NCBI RefSeq assembly: GCF_010120715.1
Contig: NZ_CP047591.1
Location: forward strand, 3,038,001 to 3,102,000
Direction of reading: 5' to 3'
Length of the DNA: 64,000 bases
Source of the DNA: Aminipila terrae
GTDB taxonomy: Bacteria > Bacillota > Clostridia > Peptostreptococcales > Anaerovoracaceae
Part shown: piece by piece, positions 56,162 to 64,000 of the stretch
Position numbering within the stretch: position 1 is the stretch's first letter
Layout of the letters: each line of letters opens with the position of its first letter
Translations under genes and position numbers: made by a program
The notes under the pieces: model-generated
Told to the model about the DNA's origin: nothing
The model's input: the letters and a program-made list of their open reading frames with translations, nothing else
The model's database searches: none

Positions 56162-59100
56162 ATGGGTAAGATAATTAAAACGCAAACAAACAGTGTACAA
56201 CACTTTTCAACAAGAATTCCATGGAAGGATAACGATTATACTGGGAGAATAGACAATAATCCTAGGTATAATGTAGCTGCTCAAGTAATCCCCAACATTG
56301 CATCGTCACGGGACTTGGAGTTTGAGGAAACAAATAAAGGTAAAAGCTATAAACAGGTAGGACCAGTAAAAATGCAAAACTGGATTACAGAGAACGCTGC
56401 GTTCATGAGTGATACCAAGCTTTATCTTAAAATGAACCATCCATATAAAAAAGGAAATGATAAGTTCAAGCATTTCGAAGAAACAACTTTTGAAATGAAC
56501 CCGTATTCATTTTTATTGCGTCCCTTTTCATGGACTTTAAAGGATAATGCCAATGAGAAACAAAAGTATTACAATTTTTATTTTGACTTAGAAAAAACAG
56601 AAAAAATGCTGAACTGGTCAAGTTCGTGGGTTTCGCATGGAGAATCTCAAAAAGGGATTTTCGACTACTTCTTTTCCGGAATTAGCCCGCACAATTCATT
56701 GATATTTCCATATTACAAACAAGTTCCGTTTATCGATGATAATAGGCGTGTAATTGCTGGAATAGGAAATATAGTATCAAATGTAGAAATACATGAGTAT
56801 GACTCTGATGGAAGCAATGACGAAAAAAACTACATTTGGGAGACAAATGCAGCTCATTCAATTAGAGTAGATGGGAAAGATGGCTTTTTAATGCCATACC
56901 TTGAAATTTCTGAGTATACAAAAAAACATCCTGATTTTGATGTATCTAGTGTCACATTATTTGAAGCGGCAGGCTTTAGATCGGAATTTTCATATGCAGC
57001 TGAATGGGTCAGCTACGATGCGGCTATTGATGTTCTCAATCAAGCTAAAATTGCATTGAAAAATATAGCTAAACTTGAGTTAAAAGAAGCCAATCAAGAA
57101 TGGGTTAATGTTCAACTTGAATATGTAGATAACCAATTAAAAAGCGTTTGGAATCAACGTGGTATTTTTCCAGGATTAGGCTCAATTTTATCAGCTTTGG
57201 GTGTTAAATACGGTTTCGATGTTGCTAAACATGTGGATACTTCTGAAAATGACCTGATTTCTGAATTGAAGTTATATTTTTCAGGTGATAAAGAAACTGG
57301 GGACGAAAAATTGGATAATAGCTTAGCTGACAAAGAGGATGAATTTTTTGGCTTACTAAGAGATGAAATGAAAACTTGTTTCTTTGAACTTTTGTCTCGA
57401 TTGAATCTTTCTGTCGAACAAGCTATTTATGCTTGGCGTAACCTGAAAAATTATGCATCTGAAATTATAGAAAACCCATATCTGTTATACGAACTTACAC
57501 GAAAAGAAAAGGACGAACATCAAGTTACTATTTCTCAAATTGACAATGCAATGTTTGTGAATCTGTTGGTGGAAAATAAGTATCCTCTTAAGAATCCAAC
57601 CAAAATGAGAACTGAAAATGATAAACGTCGATTTAGAGCAATGATGATATTTGTTTTAGTTCAAGCCGCAAATCAAGGTCATACTTTACTCAGTTATAAT
57701 CAAATTATTGAAGAAATTAACAAATTACCATTAGATAATAAAACGGATTTTCAAACAGAAAAGATTGAAGGTGTTCTTACCTTCTTGCAGGAATGTGAAT
57801 TGCACGTTGATGAAAAAAACACGTACATCAAGTTAAAAGAATATCAAGATTATAAGCAATTGGTAGTCGATATAGTGAATAGTCGTTTAGGTATTAGTTT
57901 ATCAAGTGAACAAAACTGGAGAAAAATTATTGACAATCAATTTGGAGAACTTCAAGAAAATAATGAATCGAACGATGAACAGGCTCGTGATGAAAAGGCG
58001 ACAGCATTAAGGGTTCTCGAATCATCTAAGATATCAGCCCTATTGGGAAGAGCAGGGACGGGTAAAACATCAGCATTGGGAATTTTTGCTTCTTCAAAAG
58101 AAATTAAGGCTGGTGGAGTACTGGCATTAACTCCTACTGGAAAAGCAAGAGTTCAACTTGAAAATTCATTTAAGAAGAATAGTGTTGAAGCTGAGTTTAT
58201 GACTGTGGCACAATTCTTAAATCGCTCAAAAGGTTTCAGTTGGAACACAATGGCTTATAAGATGCCAAGCCTACCTAGTTCAAGTATTGCCAAAACAGTT
58301 ATTATTGATGAAAGTTCAATGCTGACTGAAGATATGTTTGCTGGCATACTGAAGCTTGTTGATTCTCATGCTGAAAGAGTTATCTTCATAGGAGATCCAA
58401 ATCAATTACCTCCAATAGGAGCAGGACGCCCATTTGTTGATCTGATTAATTTTTTAGAGAGTGCTTATCCTGAAAAGGTTGCATCATTGAAAACTGAGAT
58501 GCGACAAGGTTCAGGCGGTGATGATTTAGCATTTGCACAAATATTTTCTAATTCGGATTCAGTGGATAAAGATATAATTTACCGTATTCAAGACAATCAA
58601 ACAGATAATCGCCTTAAATATATTCAATACACCGATTTCGACGAGTTAGAAAAAGTGTTCTTTAAAGAATTGGTGGAAGTTACAAATATGACAAATGAAG
58701 ATGATATTGATGGTTTCAATAAAAGTTTGGGAGCTACTGTAGGCCAATATACAAAATATCCAACTAGTGAACATATAGAAGACTGGCAAATTCTATCTCC
58801 AACTAAATTTATTGGTGCGGGAAGCTATTATATGAATAATCAGCTTCACCAAAAGTATCGTCAAGACATTGTAGATGAATGGAGTAAATATTCGTTTTCA
58901 AAAAACAGGCCTCAATCTGTACAAAATATTGTATACGGAGATAAAGTCATATCTAATGTAAATTGTGAGAAGGATTACTGGGATGGTTCATCGGGCAGAG
59001 CATATATTGCAAATGGTGAAATTGGCATTATGGTGGATTACCCAAGCCACTATGGCAAAAATGATAAGAATACTAGTTGGTACAAATTCCGTTTTTGCTC

Positions 59101-59815
59101 ATTTGAAGGAAAAGTATTTTCATATACTAAAGCTGATTTTGGTGGTGATAATAGCGATTCTAATTTAGAACTTGCTTATGCCCTTACAGTTCACAAATCA
59201 CAGGGTTCTGGCTTTGGCAAAACTATAGTAGTGATAAATGGCAAAAGTTCATATGTTACAAAAGAACTTTTGTATACTGCGTTTTCTCGCCAAAAAGAAA
59301 AACTAATTGTATTAAGTGATTTGTCAATTCAAGAATTAGTTCAGTATGCGAATGACTGGTATTCTGATACCAAACAGCGATATACAGACTTATTCAAAGT
59401 ACCAAACATCATTGAGATAGAGTCTAGTAAACAAAAACGTTACTTTGAAGAAAAATTGATCCATAAAACGATTGGCGGTGAAATGGTTAGATCAAAGTCC
59501 GAAGTAATTGTGGCTAATATTCTCGATAAGATGAAAATTGAGTATTTCTATGAAGAACCATTAAATGTTGGTGGTAAAACTTATATTCCTGATTTTACTC
59601 TACGCTACCAAGGCAAAACTGTTTATTTAGAGCATCTTGGAATGCTAAGAGATAAATCATATAAAAAGCGTTGGGATGAGAAAAGAGCAAATTATGAAAG
59701 TGTGGGAATTTCAGAAACGCTTGGGAATTTGATTATTACTGAGGATGGATTAGATGGAAGTTTGGATGCAACATTAATAGAGAGTAAAATTCAAACATGG
59801 ATAAAAAGTAGTTGA
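56162..59815 (+). CDS. RecD-like SF1 helicase with C-terminal nuclease domain
   Basis: 1217 aa, GGAGGAG site. Residues about 1-600 match nothing I know and may bind the target. SF1 helicase: Walker A LLGRAGTGKTSALG (about 630), Walker B VIIDESSML, motif III IGDPNQLPPIGAGRPF, and the C-terminal RecA-like motif YALTVHKSQGSGFGKT. The last 120 residues (RSKSEVIVANIL, then YIPDFTLRYQGKTVYLEHLG and KRWDEKRANYE) fit a PD-(D/E)xK-type nuclease of the kind fused to defence helicases. Most likely an anti-phage helicase-nuclease acting on foreign DNA. Not exonuclease V alpha: too long, and no RecB or RecC nearby. Confidence 0.85.
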   Translation: MGKIIKTQTNSVQHFSTRIPWKDNDYTGRIDNNPRYNVAAQVIPNIASSRDLEFEETNKGKSYKQVGPVKMQNWITENAAFMSDTKLYLKMNHPYKKGNDKFKHFEETTFEMNPYSFLLRPFSWTLKDNANEKQKYYNFYFDLEKTEKMLNWSSSWVSHGESQKGIFDYFFSGISPHNSLIFPYYKQVPFIDDNRRVIAGIGNIVSNVEIHEYDSDGSNDEKNYIWETNAAHSIRVDGKDGFLMPYLEISEYTKKHPDFDVSSVTLFEAAGFRSEFSYAAEWVSYDAAIDVLNQAKIALKNIAKLELKEANQEWVNVQLEYVDNQLKSVWNQRGIFPGLGSILSALGVKYGFDVAKHVDTSENDLISELKLYFSGDKETGDEKLDNSLADKEDEFFGLLRDEMKTCFFELLSRLNLSVEQAIYAWRNLKNYASEIIENPYLLYELTRKEKDEHQVTISQIDNAMFVNLLVENKYPLKNPTKMRTENDKRRFRAMMIFVLVQAANQGHTLLSYNQIIEEINKLPLDNKTDFQTEKIEGVLTFLQECELHVDEKNTYIKLKEYQDYKQLVVDIVNSRLGISLSSEQNWRKIIDNQFGELQENNESNDEQARDEKATALRVLESSKISALLGRAGTGKTSALGIFASSKEIKAGGVLALTPTGKARVQLENSFKKNSVEAEFMTVAQFLNRSKGFSWNTMAYKMPSLPSSSIAKTVIIDESSMLTEDMFAGILKLVDSHAERVIFIGDPNQLPPIGAGRPFVDLINFLESAYPEKVASLKTEMRQGSGGDDLAFAQIFSNSDSVDKDIIYRIQDNQTDNRLKYIQYTDFDELEKVFFKELVEVTNMTNEDDIDGFNKSLGATVGQYTKYPTSEHIEDWQILSPTKFIGAGSYYMNNQLHQKYRQDIVDEWSKYSFSKNRPQSVQNIVYGDKVISNVNCEKDYWDGSSGRAYIANGEIGIMVDYPSHYGKNDKNTSWYKFRFCSFEGKVFSYTKADFGGDNSDSNLELAYALTVHKSQGSGFGKTIVVINGKSSYVTKELLYTAFSRQKEKLIVLSDLSIQELVQYANDWYSDTKQRYTDLFKVPNIIEIESSKQKRYFEEKLIHKTIGGEMVRSKSEVIVANILDKMKIEYFYEEPLNVGGKTYIPDFTLRYQGKTVYLEHLGMLRDKSYKKRWDEKRANYESVGISETLGNLIITEDGLDGSLDATLIESKIQTWIKSS

Positions 59816-59972
59816 TTTGTTCCCGTCTACCGATAGTGCTAGAATCGCAGTAGATATGTTTCCACGATCGAACATACTCAAATGACATACTTACTATCCT
59901 CTCGAGCCAACTAGTATGTGTAAACATCTCAACTTCTTAATTTAAAATTAAGTGTAGAAGATAAGGGCGCTC

Positions 59973-59993
59973 AACTTCCCATTATGTTTAATT
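59973..59993 (+). repeat. array boundary motif, copy 7 (with inverted partner)
   Basis: AACTTCCCATTATGTTTAATT. The left end, CAACTTCC (59972-59979), has an inverted partner GGAAGTTG at 60014-60021, giving an 8-bp stem around the motif. Confidence 0.88.
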
Positions 59994-60098
59994 ACTATAC
60001 ATAAAATCCTGTAGGAAGTTGAAAATTTGCCTATTTAGAATAAAATTAATTTAAGCTAATAAACAAAATGATATTAATAATAAATTGTGAGGTAAAAT

Positions 60099-60347
60099 AT
60101 GATTTGTCCGATTTGTGGAAAAGAAATGACTAAAGGCGGTATAATCCTTAGCGGGATAAAACTAGATGGGGAATTTACATGGTATTCACAAAATGAGTTT
60201 GATAAAAAAGGGCTAAAAGACTGGCACAGAAGTAATAGAAAAAACATAGATGCTAAGAGAAGCTTAATGGGTGAAGAAAAGTTTAATGATGCGTATTTCT
60301 GTGAATCCTGCAATAAAATTGTAGGTATATTTACTATTAATATATAG
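60099..60347 (+). CDS. PF20097-like zinc-ribbon protein, array cassette
   Basis: 82 aa, GTGAGGT site. Opens MICPICGKEMTKGGIILSG, contains FTWYSQNEFDKKG and ends FCESCNKIVGIF. The two CxxC pairs at either end and the central W-Y match a family of small Firmicutes zinc-ribbon proteins. Cytoplasmic, function unknown. Confidence 0.8.
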   Translation: MICPICGKEMTKGGIILSGIKLDGEFTWYSQNEFDKKGLKDWHRSNRKNIDAKRSLMGEEKFNDAYFCESCNKIVGIFTINI

Positions 60348-60466
60348 TATTGCAATAATTTAAAATTCTGCTGTCCAAATATGACAAGTAAATTCGACTG
60401 CTCCTTTGAAAGTGAATGGTGTAAAGTTCTAATTATAGCTAAGGCCTAGCATAAAAGGTATTATCA

Positions 60467-60487
60467 AACTTCCCATTATGTTTGTGA
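60467..60487 (+). repeat. array boundary motif, copy 8
   Basis: AACTTCCCATTATGTTTGTGA; one change. Confidence 0.9.
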
Positions 60488-60542
60488 TGGATAAATACCA
60501 AATTTAAAAGCAATGAATTTAGAAAACAAGGAGATAAATGAT

Positions 60543-61099
60543 ATGAAATATCATAATAATAATACAGTTGCATCAGATCCAGTAAATATTACATTATCTC
60601 ATAAAAAGCTTAAAATGTTACAGCCAGATTTATATGGTGTAATAGGACTTTTTAGGAGAAAAGTTAGAGCAATAATTGAAGAGCATATTTTTTACGGTGA
60701 TAGTCAGCCTGCTATTGTGCTTTCTATACAACCATTGTTAATTGCTGCTTATTCTGATGAGTTAGATTGTATTGCAATGCTTAATTATCCTCAAGAATAT
60801 GTGAAAGAATTCAACATAGAAGAAAAGATGAGATTGTTAACAATAAATACATATGGGGAATGCCACCTTATCAGAGGGACTTGATTATTGGAAAGAATGC
60901 TTTGGGTAATTGGTATGGATTTTATCCTATTATTGCAGAATTTGTATCGGAAGATATTGATAAAATACAAAAGAGAAAACAATCAATTAATGAAGAAACT
61001 TGGAGATATATATACGGTTTAGGATTAGAATACAAAAGTATTAAAAAGAATGTTTGGCGTGATGGAAGGCCTGTGTTCTCTGCAGACTCAGCAATTTGA
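60543..61099 (+). pseudogene. hypothetical protein split by a frameshift
   Basis: ATG 60543 after AAGGAG. The first frame reads LSHKKLKMLQPDLYGVIGLF to LLTINTYGE, then slips beside a GGGG run (about 60853). The next frame continues MPPYQRDLIIGKNALGNWYG, FYPIIAEFVSEDID and ends at 61099. The joined protein is about 185 aa, soluble, with no motif I recognise. One-base lesion, so an error or recent decay. Confidence 0.75.
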
Positions 61100-61123
61100 A
61101 AATATTTAATTTGCGTAGATACC

Positions 61124-61144
61124 AACTTCCCATTATGTTTATGA
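61124..61144 (+). repeat. array boundary motif, copy 9 (exact)
   Basis: AACTTCCCATTATGTTTATGA, identical to copy 1, 25 bases after the previous stop. Confidence 0.92.
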
Positions 61145-61268
61145 CAGTAGAGCATTTCTAGTAATTAAAGAAACATAAGATTATTAGCAGAATCAGATGA
61201 TATATGTAAAAACGTGGGAACTTTTTCCTGCGGCGTTAGTCTAAATAATCGAAAGAGGTGACGAAAAC

Positions 61269-62633
61269 ATGAAAAGAATCATAACAGGAAGCATAATTAT
61301 CATAATGATGTTCTGCGCAGGGACGGCAGCAGCATATGCGGATACAGATAAAAGCTGTTCCGTAAAACTGAACGGAACAAAGCTCAACGCTGCAGGCTAC
61401 GACTCAGAGGGAACAATTTATTTGCCATTGAGAGCCATCGGAGAATCGCTGGGTTATCAGATTAGTTGGTCCGCTGCGGATCATACCGTGCATATGACGA
61501 AGGGAACCGAAAAGAAATCCCTCAATCTGGACACCTATATGATCTCAGAAGGAGATCATGACTACTATGGAGATTTCAAAAAATATGATGGAAGAGTTTA
61601 CCTTAGCGGCGACTTTTTCAGCGACAGTCTCGGATTAAAGGTTACGGAGGACAGCACAGGCAAGCTGATCACAGTATCCAATGGAGGAGCGAAAAACAAC
61701 ATCATCATTGAAACCGTGAAAGACATTTCCAAAGGCGAGAAAATTGATATCACGCTCTATTACCCAAAGCTCAGTGGCCTTGCAAACCAGAAGGTACAGG
61801 ATACGCTCAATGAGTTATTTAAAAAGGAAGCAAATGATGCAAAGCAGATGGGACTTGCGGGACTGGCAGATTTCCCGACAGGCTATGATACTCATTACCA
61901 GACCTACTTCGATTATCGGGTCAAATACAACAGCAATAACATGCTGAGCGTCGTATTCACCAATTATCAATTCACTGGTGGCGCCCACGGCAGCACATTG
62001 CAGACTTCCTATACGTTTGATCTTGCAACCGGCAAGGAATTTGCGATGAAGGATATTTTTAATACGGGATCGGATTATGGCGCCGTATTCAATAAGCAGA
62101 TCAAATCGGATATCAAAGCGAGAGATCTCTATGAATTGACAACATTCTCGGCCATTGCTACGGACCAGGCATATTATCTTGACAGCACCGGCGTGACGGT
62201 CTATTTCCAGCAGTACGAGTATTTCCCATATGCAGCGGGAATTCAGACTTTCTGCATCAACTATCCGGACCTGGCAGATCTGCTGAAGCCCGAACTGAAG
62301 CTTACCGGCGGCACCAGCAATCAGACCGCGACGGTTTTGGTTGAAGGAAAGGACAACACATTAAAGGTTGGTGATTCCTGCAGCGTAACGCTGAAAGGAA
62401 ACCCAACGACGGGATATTCCTGGCAGTATGACATCGCGGATGACAGCATCATCAGCCTGACGAACGAATCCTCGACTCCGGACTCTGCGCTCATCGGTGC
62501 AGGCAGCACCTTCAACTGGTCCTTCAAGGCCTTAAAGCCCGGAAAAACGACGATCTCCTTCAAGTACTACAGACCGTGGGAAGGAACTGCAAACTTCCTT
62601 CAGAACGTCGAATATACCATTATCGTCAAGTAA
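61269..62633 (+). CDS. secreted protein with stalk, DUF4163/DUF3298 and chagasin-like domains
   Basis: 454 aa. Signal peptide cleaved near AAAYA (residue 24). Residues about 28-130: copper-amine-oxidase-N-like stalk domain (LPLRAIGESLGYQISWSAAD). About 135-340: DUF4163/DUF3298 (VFTNYQFTGGAHGSTLQTSY). About 350-454: chagasin-type cysteine-protease inhibitor (GNPTTGYSWQYDIADD, then GAGSTFNWSF and YYRPWEGT, the three inhibitory loops). It would guard the cell surface from cysteine proteases. Its GC content is clearly above that of its neighbours, indicating a different origin. Confidence 0.88.
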   Translation: MKRIITGSIIIIMMFCAGTAAAYADTDKSCSVKLNGTKLNAAGYDSEGTIYLPLRAIGESLGYQISWSAADHTVHMTKGTEKKSLNLDTYMISEGDHDYYGDFKKYDGRVYLSGDFFSDSLGLKVTEDSTGKLITVSNGGAKNNIIIETVKDISKGEKIDITLYYPKLSGLANQKVQDTLNELFKKEANDAKQMGLAGLADFPTGYDTHYQTYFDYRVKYNSNNMLSVVFTNYQFTGGAHGSTLQTSYTFDLATGKEFAMKDIFNTGSDYGAVFNKQIKSDIKARDLYELTTFSAIATDQAYYLDSTGVTVYFQQYEYFPYAAGIQTFCINYPDLADLLKPELKLTGGTSNQTATVLVEGKDNTLKVGDSCSVTLKGNPTTGYSWQYDIADDSIISLTNESSTPDSALIGAGSTFNWSFKALKPGKTTISFKYYRPWEGTANFLQNVEYTIIVK

Positions 62634-62661
62634 CACTTCACATTGAAAAACCATAAACCCA

Positions 62662-62691
62662 AAGCGGACGCCTCTCTGAGGCGTTTCGCTT
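62662..62691 (+). terminator. hairpin after the chagasin-like gene
   Basis: AAGCG-G-ACGCCTC with GAGGCGT-TT-CGCTT around a TCT loop. Strong stem without a T-run. Confidence 0.6.
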
Positions 62692-62768
62692 GTTCCTAAT
62701 CATAAGATTGAAGCGCAGGAATGGGGAATAGCTTATAGTGCGGCTGTAACTTCAAAAGGAATGGGAAA

Positions 62769-63023
62769 GTGGATATTAAAGATAATGATGAATTACGAAA
62801 TTTTGTAAAAAGGATAAGGTTAGAATTACAAAAAAATAATGAAATTAATCTAGCAAATGATCTTAAAAATTGGAATAATGAGAGTTTTACTAGTTCATCA
62901 GAATTTCTAGGGGAGTTAATGCTGTTATTAGAAAAAGTAAAGTTATCTATGCAAATATCAGATGTGAAAAAAAAAGAAATCATTGAATGTATACTAATTA
63001 TTAGGAAAGCACTCACAGTATAA
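62769..63023 (+). CDS. small helical hypothetical protein
   Basis: 84 aa, GTG start with AAGGAAT upstream. Fully helical and charged (RNFVKRIRLELQKNNEINLA, then SSSEFLGELMLLLEKVK). Possibly an immunity or antitoxin-like protein; not recognised. Between this gene and the next boundary motif only fragments are seen. Confidence 0.5.
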   Translation: MDIKDNDELRNFVKRIRLELQKNNEINLANDLKNWNNESFTSSSEFLGELMLLLEKVKLSMQISDVKKKEIIECILIIRKALTV

Positions 63024-63199
63024 GATTCTATTTGTAAATTAATTGATCCGAAAGAATATAAGTTTGCTTTTATGTCTAAGAAAGCCATGAGTTCAACTGA
63101 ACATCATGGCTAACGGATGGGAAGAATATATTTTGACTTCTTGATGAATTAAAGGATTGGGGCATTTATTTTGCAGTGCAGAAAGAGGAATGAATTTAA

Positions 63200-63220
63200 A
63201 ACTTTCCATTCTATTAATGG
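63200..63220 (+). repeat. array boundary motif, copy 10 (degenerate)
   Basis: AACTTTCCATTCTATTAATGG, several changes. The 50 bases after it match those after copy 2. Confidence 0.5.
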
Positions 63221-63259
63221 TGGAAGGATAACATTATTTATATTATTGAAGGTGTGACA

Positions 63260-63499
63260 ATGAAAAAAGATATAGGATTTGAAATTTGTTATTGGAATTT
63301 AAGTTATAGAAGAAAATTTATTAGAACCTTATGGATAACTCCATTTGCCATCTCTGTGAGTTTGTTGGTTTGGCATGTTTATCATTCCAAAATATTAACT
63401 GTTGGATACTTAATAATAATAACTGTAATTGGAGTCATTCAAGCGATATATGTATATAGAAAATGGAAGAATGAATTGCCGGAGAGAGCTAATTGTTGA
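63260..63499 (+). CDS. two-TM membrane protein, array cassette
   Basis: 79 aa from ATG 63260 (GAAGGTG site). Helices WITPFAISVSLLVWHVY and YLIIITVIGVIQAIYVY, then a charged tail. Leader and first codons are shared with the 51007 stub. Function unknown. Confidence 0.65.
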   Translation: MKKDIGFEICYWNLSYRRKFIRTLWITPFAISVSLLVWHVYHSKILTVGYLIIITVIGVIQAIYVYRKWKNELPERANC

Positions 63500-63546
63500 G
63501 TAAAGAGTTTTTACTGATGAAAAATGAAGAATTCCAAGACAAAAGT

Positions 63547-63567
63547 AACTCCCCATTATGTTTATAC
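63547..63567 (+). repeat. array boundary motif, copy 11
   Basis: AACTCCCCATTATGTTTATAC; core nearly exact. Confidence 0.85.
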
Positions 63568-63611
63568 TAAGTGCTAAAATATATATGACAAAAATAAAAG
63601 GCTGAAATTAA

Positions 63612-63920
63612 ATGAAAAATCAACAATGTGTTAAATGCAATCATCATTTTTCTTATAAAGAAAGATTCTATGCCAGCTGGGTAAATAACTATATCACTTG
63701 TAAAGATTGTGGAGCCAAGTACAAAATCTTATTACCCCGTACAATGTTAGTATTTGTAATATTAATGTTTTTCTTGCTATTTCAATATTTCATTTGTAAA
63801 TATTATGATATTCCATTTATAGTATTTTTCATTTTGTATTCACTGGTAGTATTATTGGTATATCCAATCTTCCTTCGCTACAGTTCTAAAAATATTGAAC
63901 AGTACCAAAACAAGAATTAA
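63612..63920 (+). CDS. TIGR04104-like zinc-finger membrane protein
   Basis: 102 aa. N-terminal zinc ribbon (QQCVKCNHHFSYKERFYASW, then ITCKDCGAKYKI) and two C-terminal membrane helices (MLVFVILMFFLLFQYFI and IVFFILYSLVVLLVYPIFL). Matches a known family of putative zinc-finger membrane proteins in Firmicutes. Role unknown. Last complete gene; an inverted AACTTCCCAT lies just beyond it (63934-63943, minus strand). Confidence 0.8.
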   Translation: MKNQQCVKCNHHFSYKERFYASWVNNYITCKDCGAKYKILLPRTMLVFVILMFFLLFQYFICKYYDIPFIVFFILYSLVVLLVYPIFLRYSSKNIEQYQNKN

Positions 63921-64000
63921 AATTGTTCATTTGATGGGAAGTTTGTTCATTCACTATGATTTCAGAAAAAAGCAATATAGGGTGTGGATTAATGGAACTA

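Noticed and set aside
49998..63567. CRISPR array
   Set aside because: Repeats are separated by 0.4-4 kb of coding sequence, not by short uniform spacers.
63992..64000. ATG with GGGTGTGG upstream at the very end, possibly a new gene
   Set aside because: Only three codons are inside the window, so it cannot be supported.

Overview
The window looks like a low-GC, Gram-positive chromosome, most likely an anaerobic member of the Clostridia. The grounds are AT-rich codon use, strong AAGGAGG-type ribosome binding sites, sigma-A promoters, a single-cluster ferredoxin, a Firmicutes-type Y-family polymerase with a YolD-like partner, TGTCGAA boxes resembling Spo0A sites, and a secreted WapA/RHS protein. 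No rRNA, tRNA or CRISPR array was seen. Species cannot be fixed from this sequence alone.

Layout. (1) 0-11 kb is an ordinary chromosomal block: TetR regulator with paired operators, a TRM11-like methyltransferase, an XRE regulator with a small membrane protein, a KimA/KUP-like permease, a CorA-type metal transporter behind a leader peptide, a MATE exporter, a ferredoxin, a SatD plus DUF3307 operon preceded by three 29-bp iterons, and a secreted nuclease lipoprotein preceded by a structured leader. (2) 11.3-36.5 kb is a polymorphic-toxin locus. It holds a 1372-aa secreted protein, a full-length 1975-aa RHS/YD-repeat protein with a variable C-terminal tail and an immunity-like gene, and then about 15 kb of orphan modules: RHS-core fragments, broken toxin tails (one GH-E nuclease-like, one possibly TNT-like) and immunity-like genes, including KptA-like and ankyrin proteins. 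(3) 36.5-40.2 kb holds an IS110 transposase remnant, a dead N-terminal fragment of one Y-family polymerase, and an SOS-type promoter ahead of a frameshifted polymerase gene with its YolD-like partner. (4) 40.3-49 kb holds two diverged copies of a PucR regulator / ornithine-cyclodeaminase-like / aminotransferase set (one cyclodeaminase is frameshifted), followed by an Eis-like acetyltransferase. (5) 49.2-64 kb is an array of unrelated genes, all on the + strand. Nearly every boundary carries the same roughly 21-bp sequence AACTTCCCATTATGTTTATGA. Cargo includes GNAT, DUF5677-like, HEPN/Apea-like, RecD-like helicase-nuclease, zinc-ribbon, chagasin-like and unknown proteins.

The two most unusual things are the boundary-motif array in region 5, which behaves like an integron-style cassette array without a recognisable integron, and the cassette bank of RHS tails and immunity genes in region 2. 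A caution applies to the whole window: many genes carry single-base frameshifts, several at or beside homopolymer runs. Some of the 'pseudogenes' could therefore be sequencing errors; others (the 40-bp deletion, the RHS scars, the IS110 remnant) are clearly real decay.
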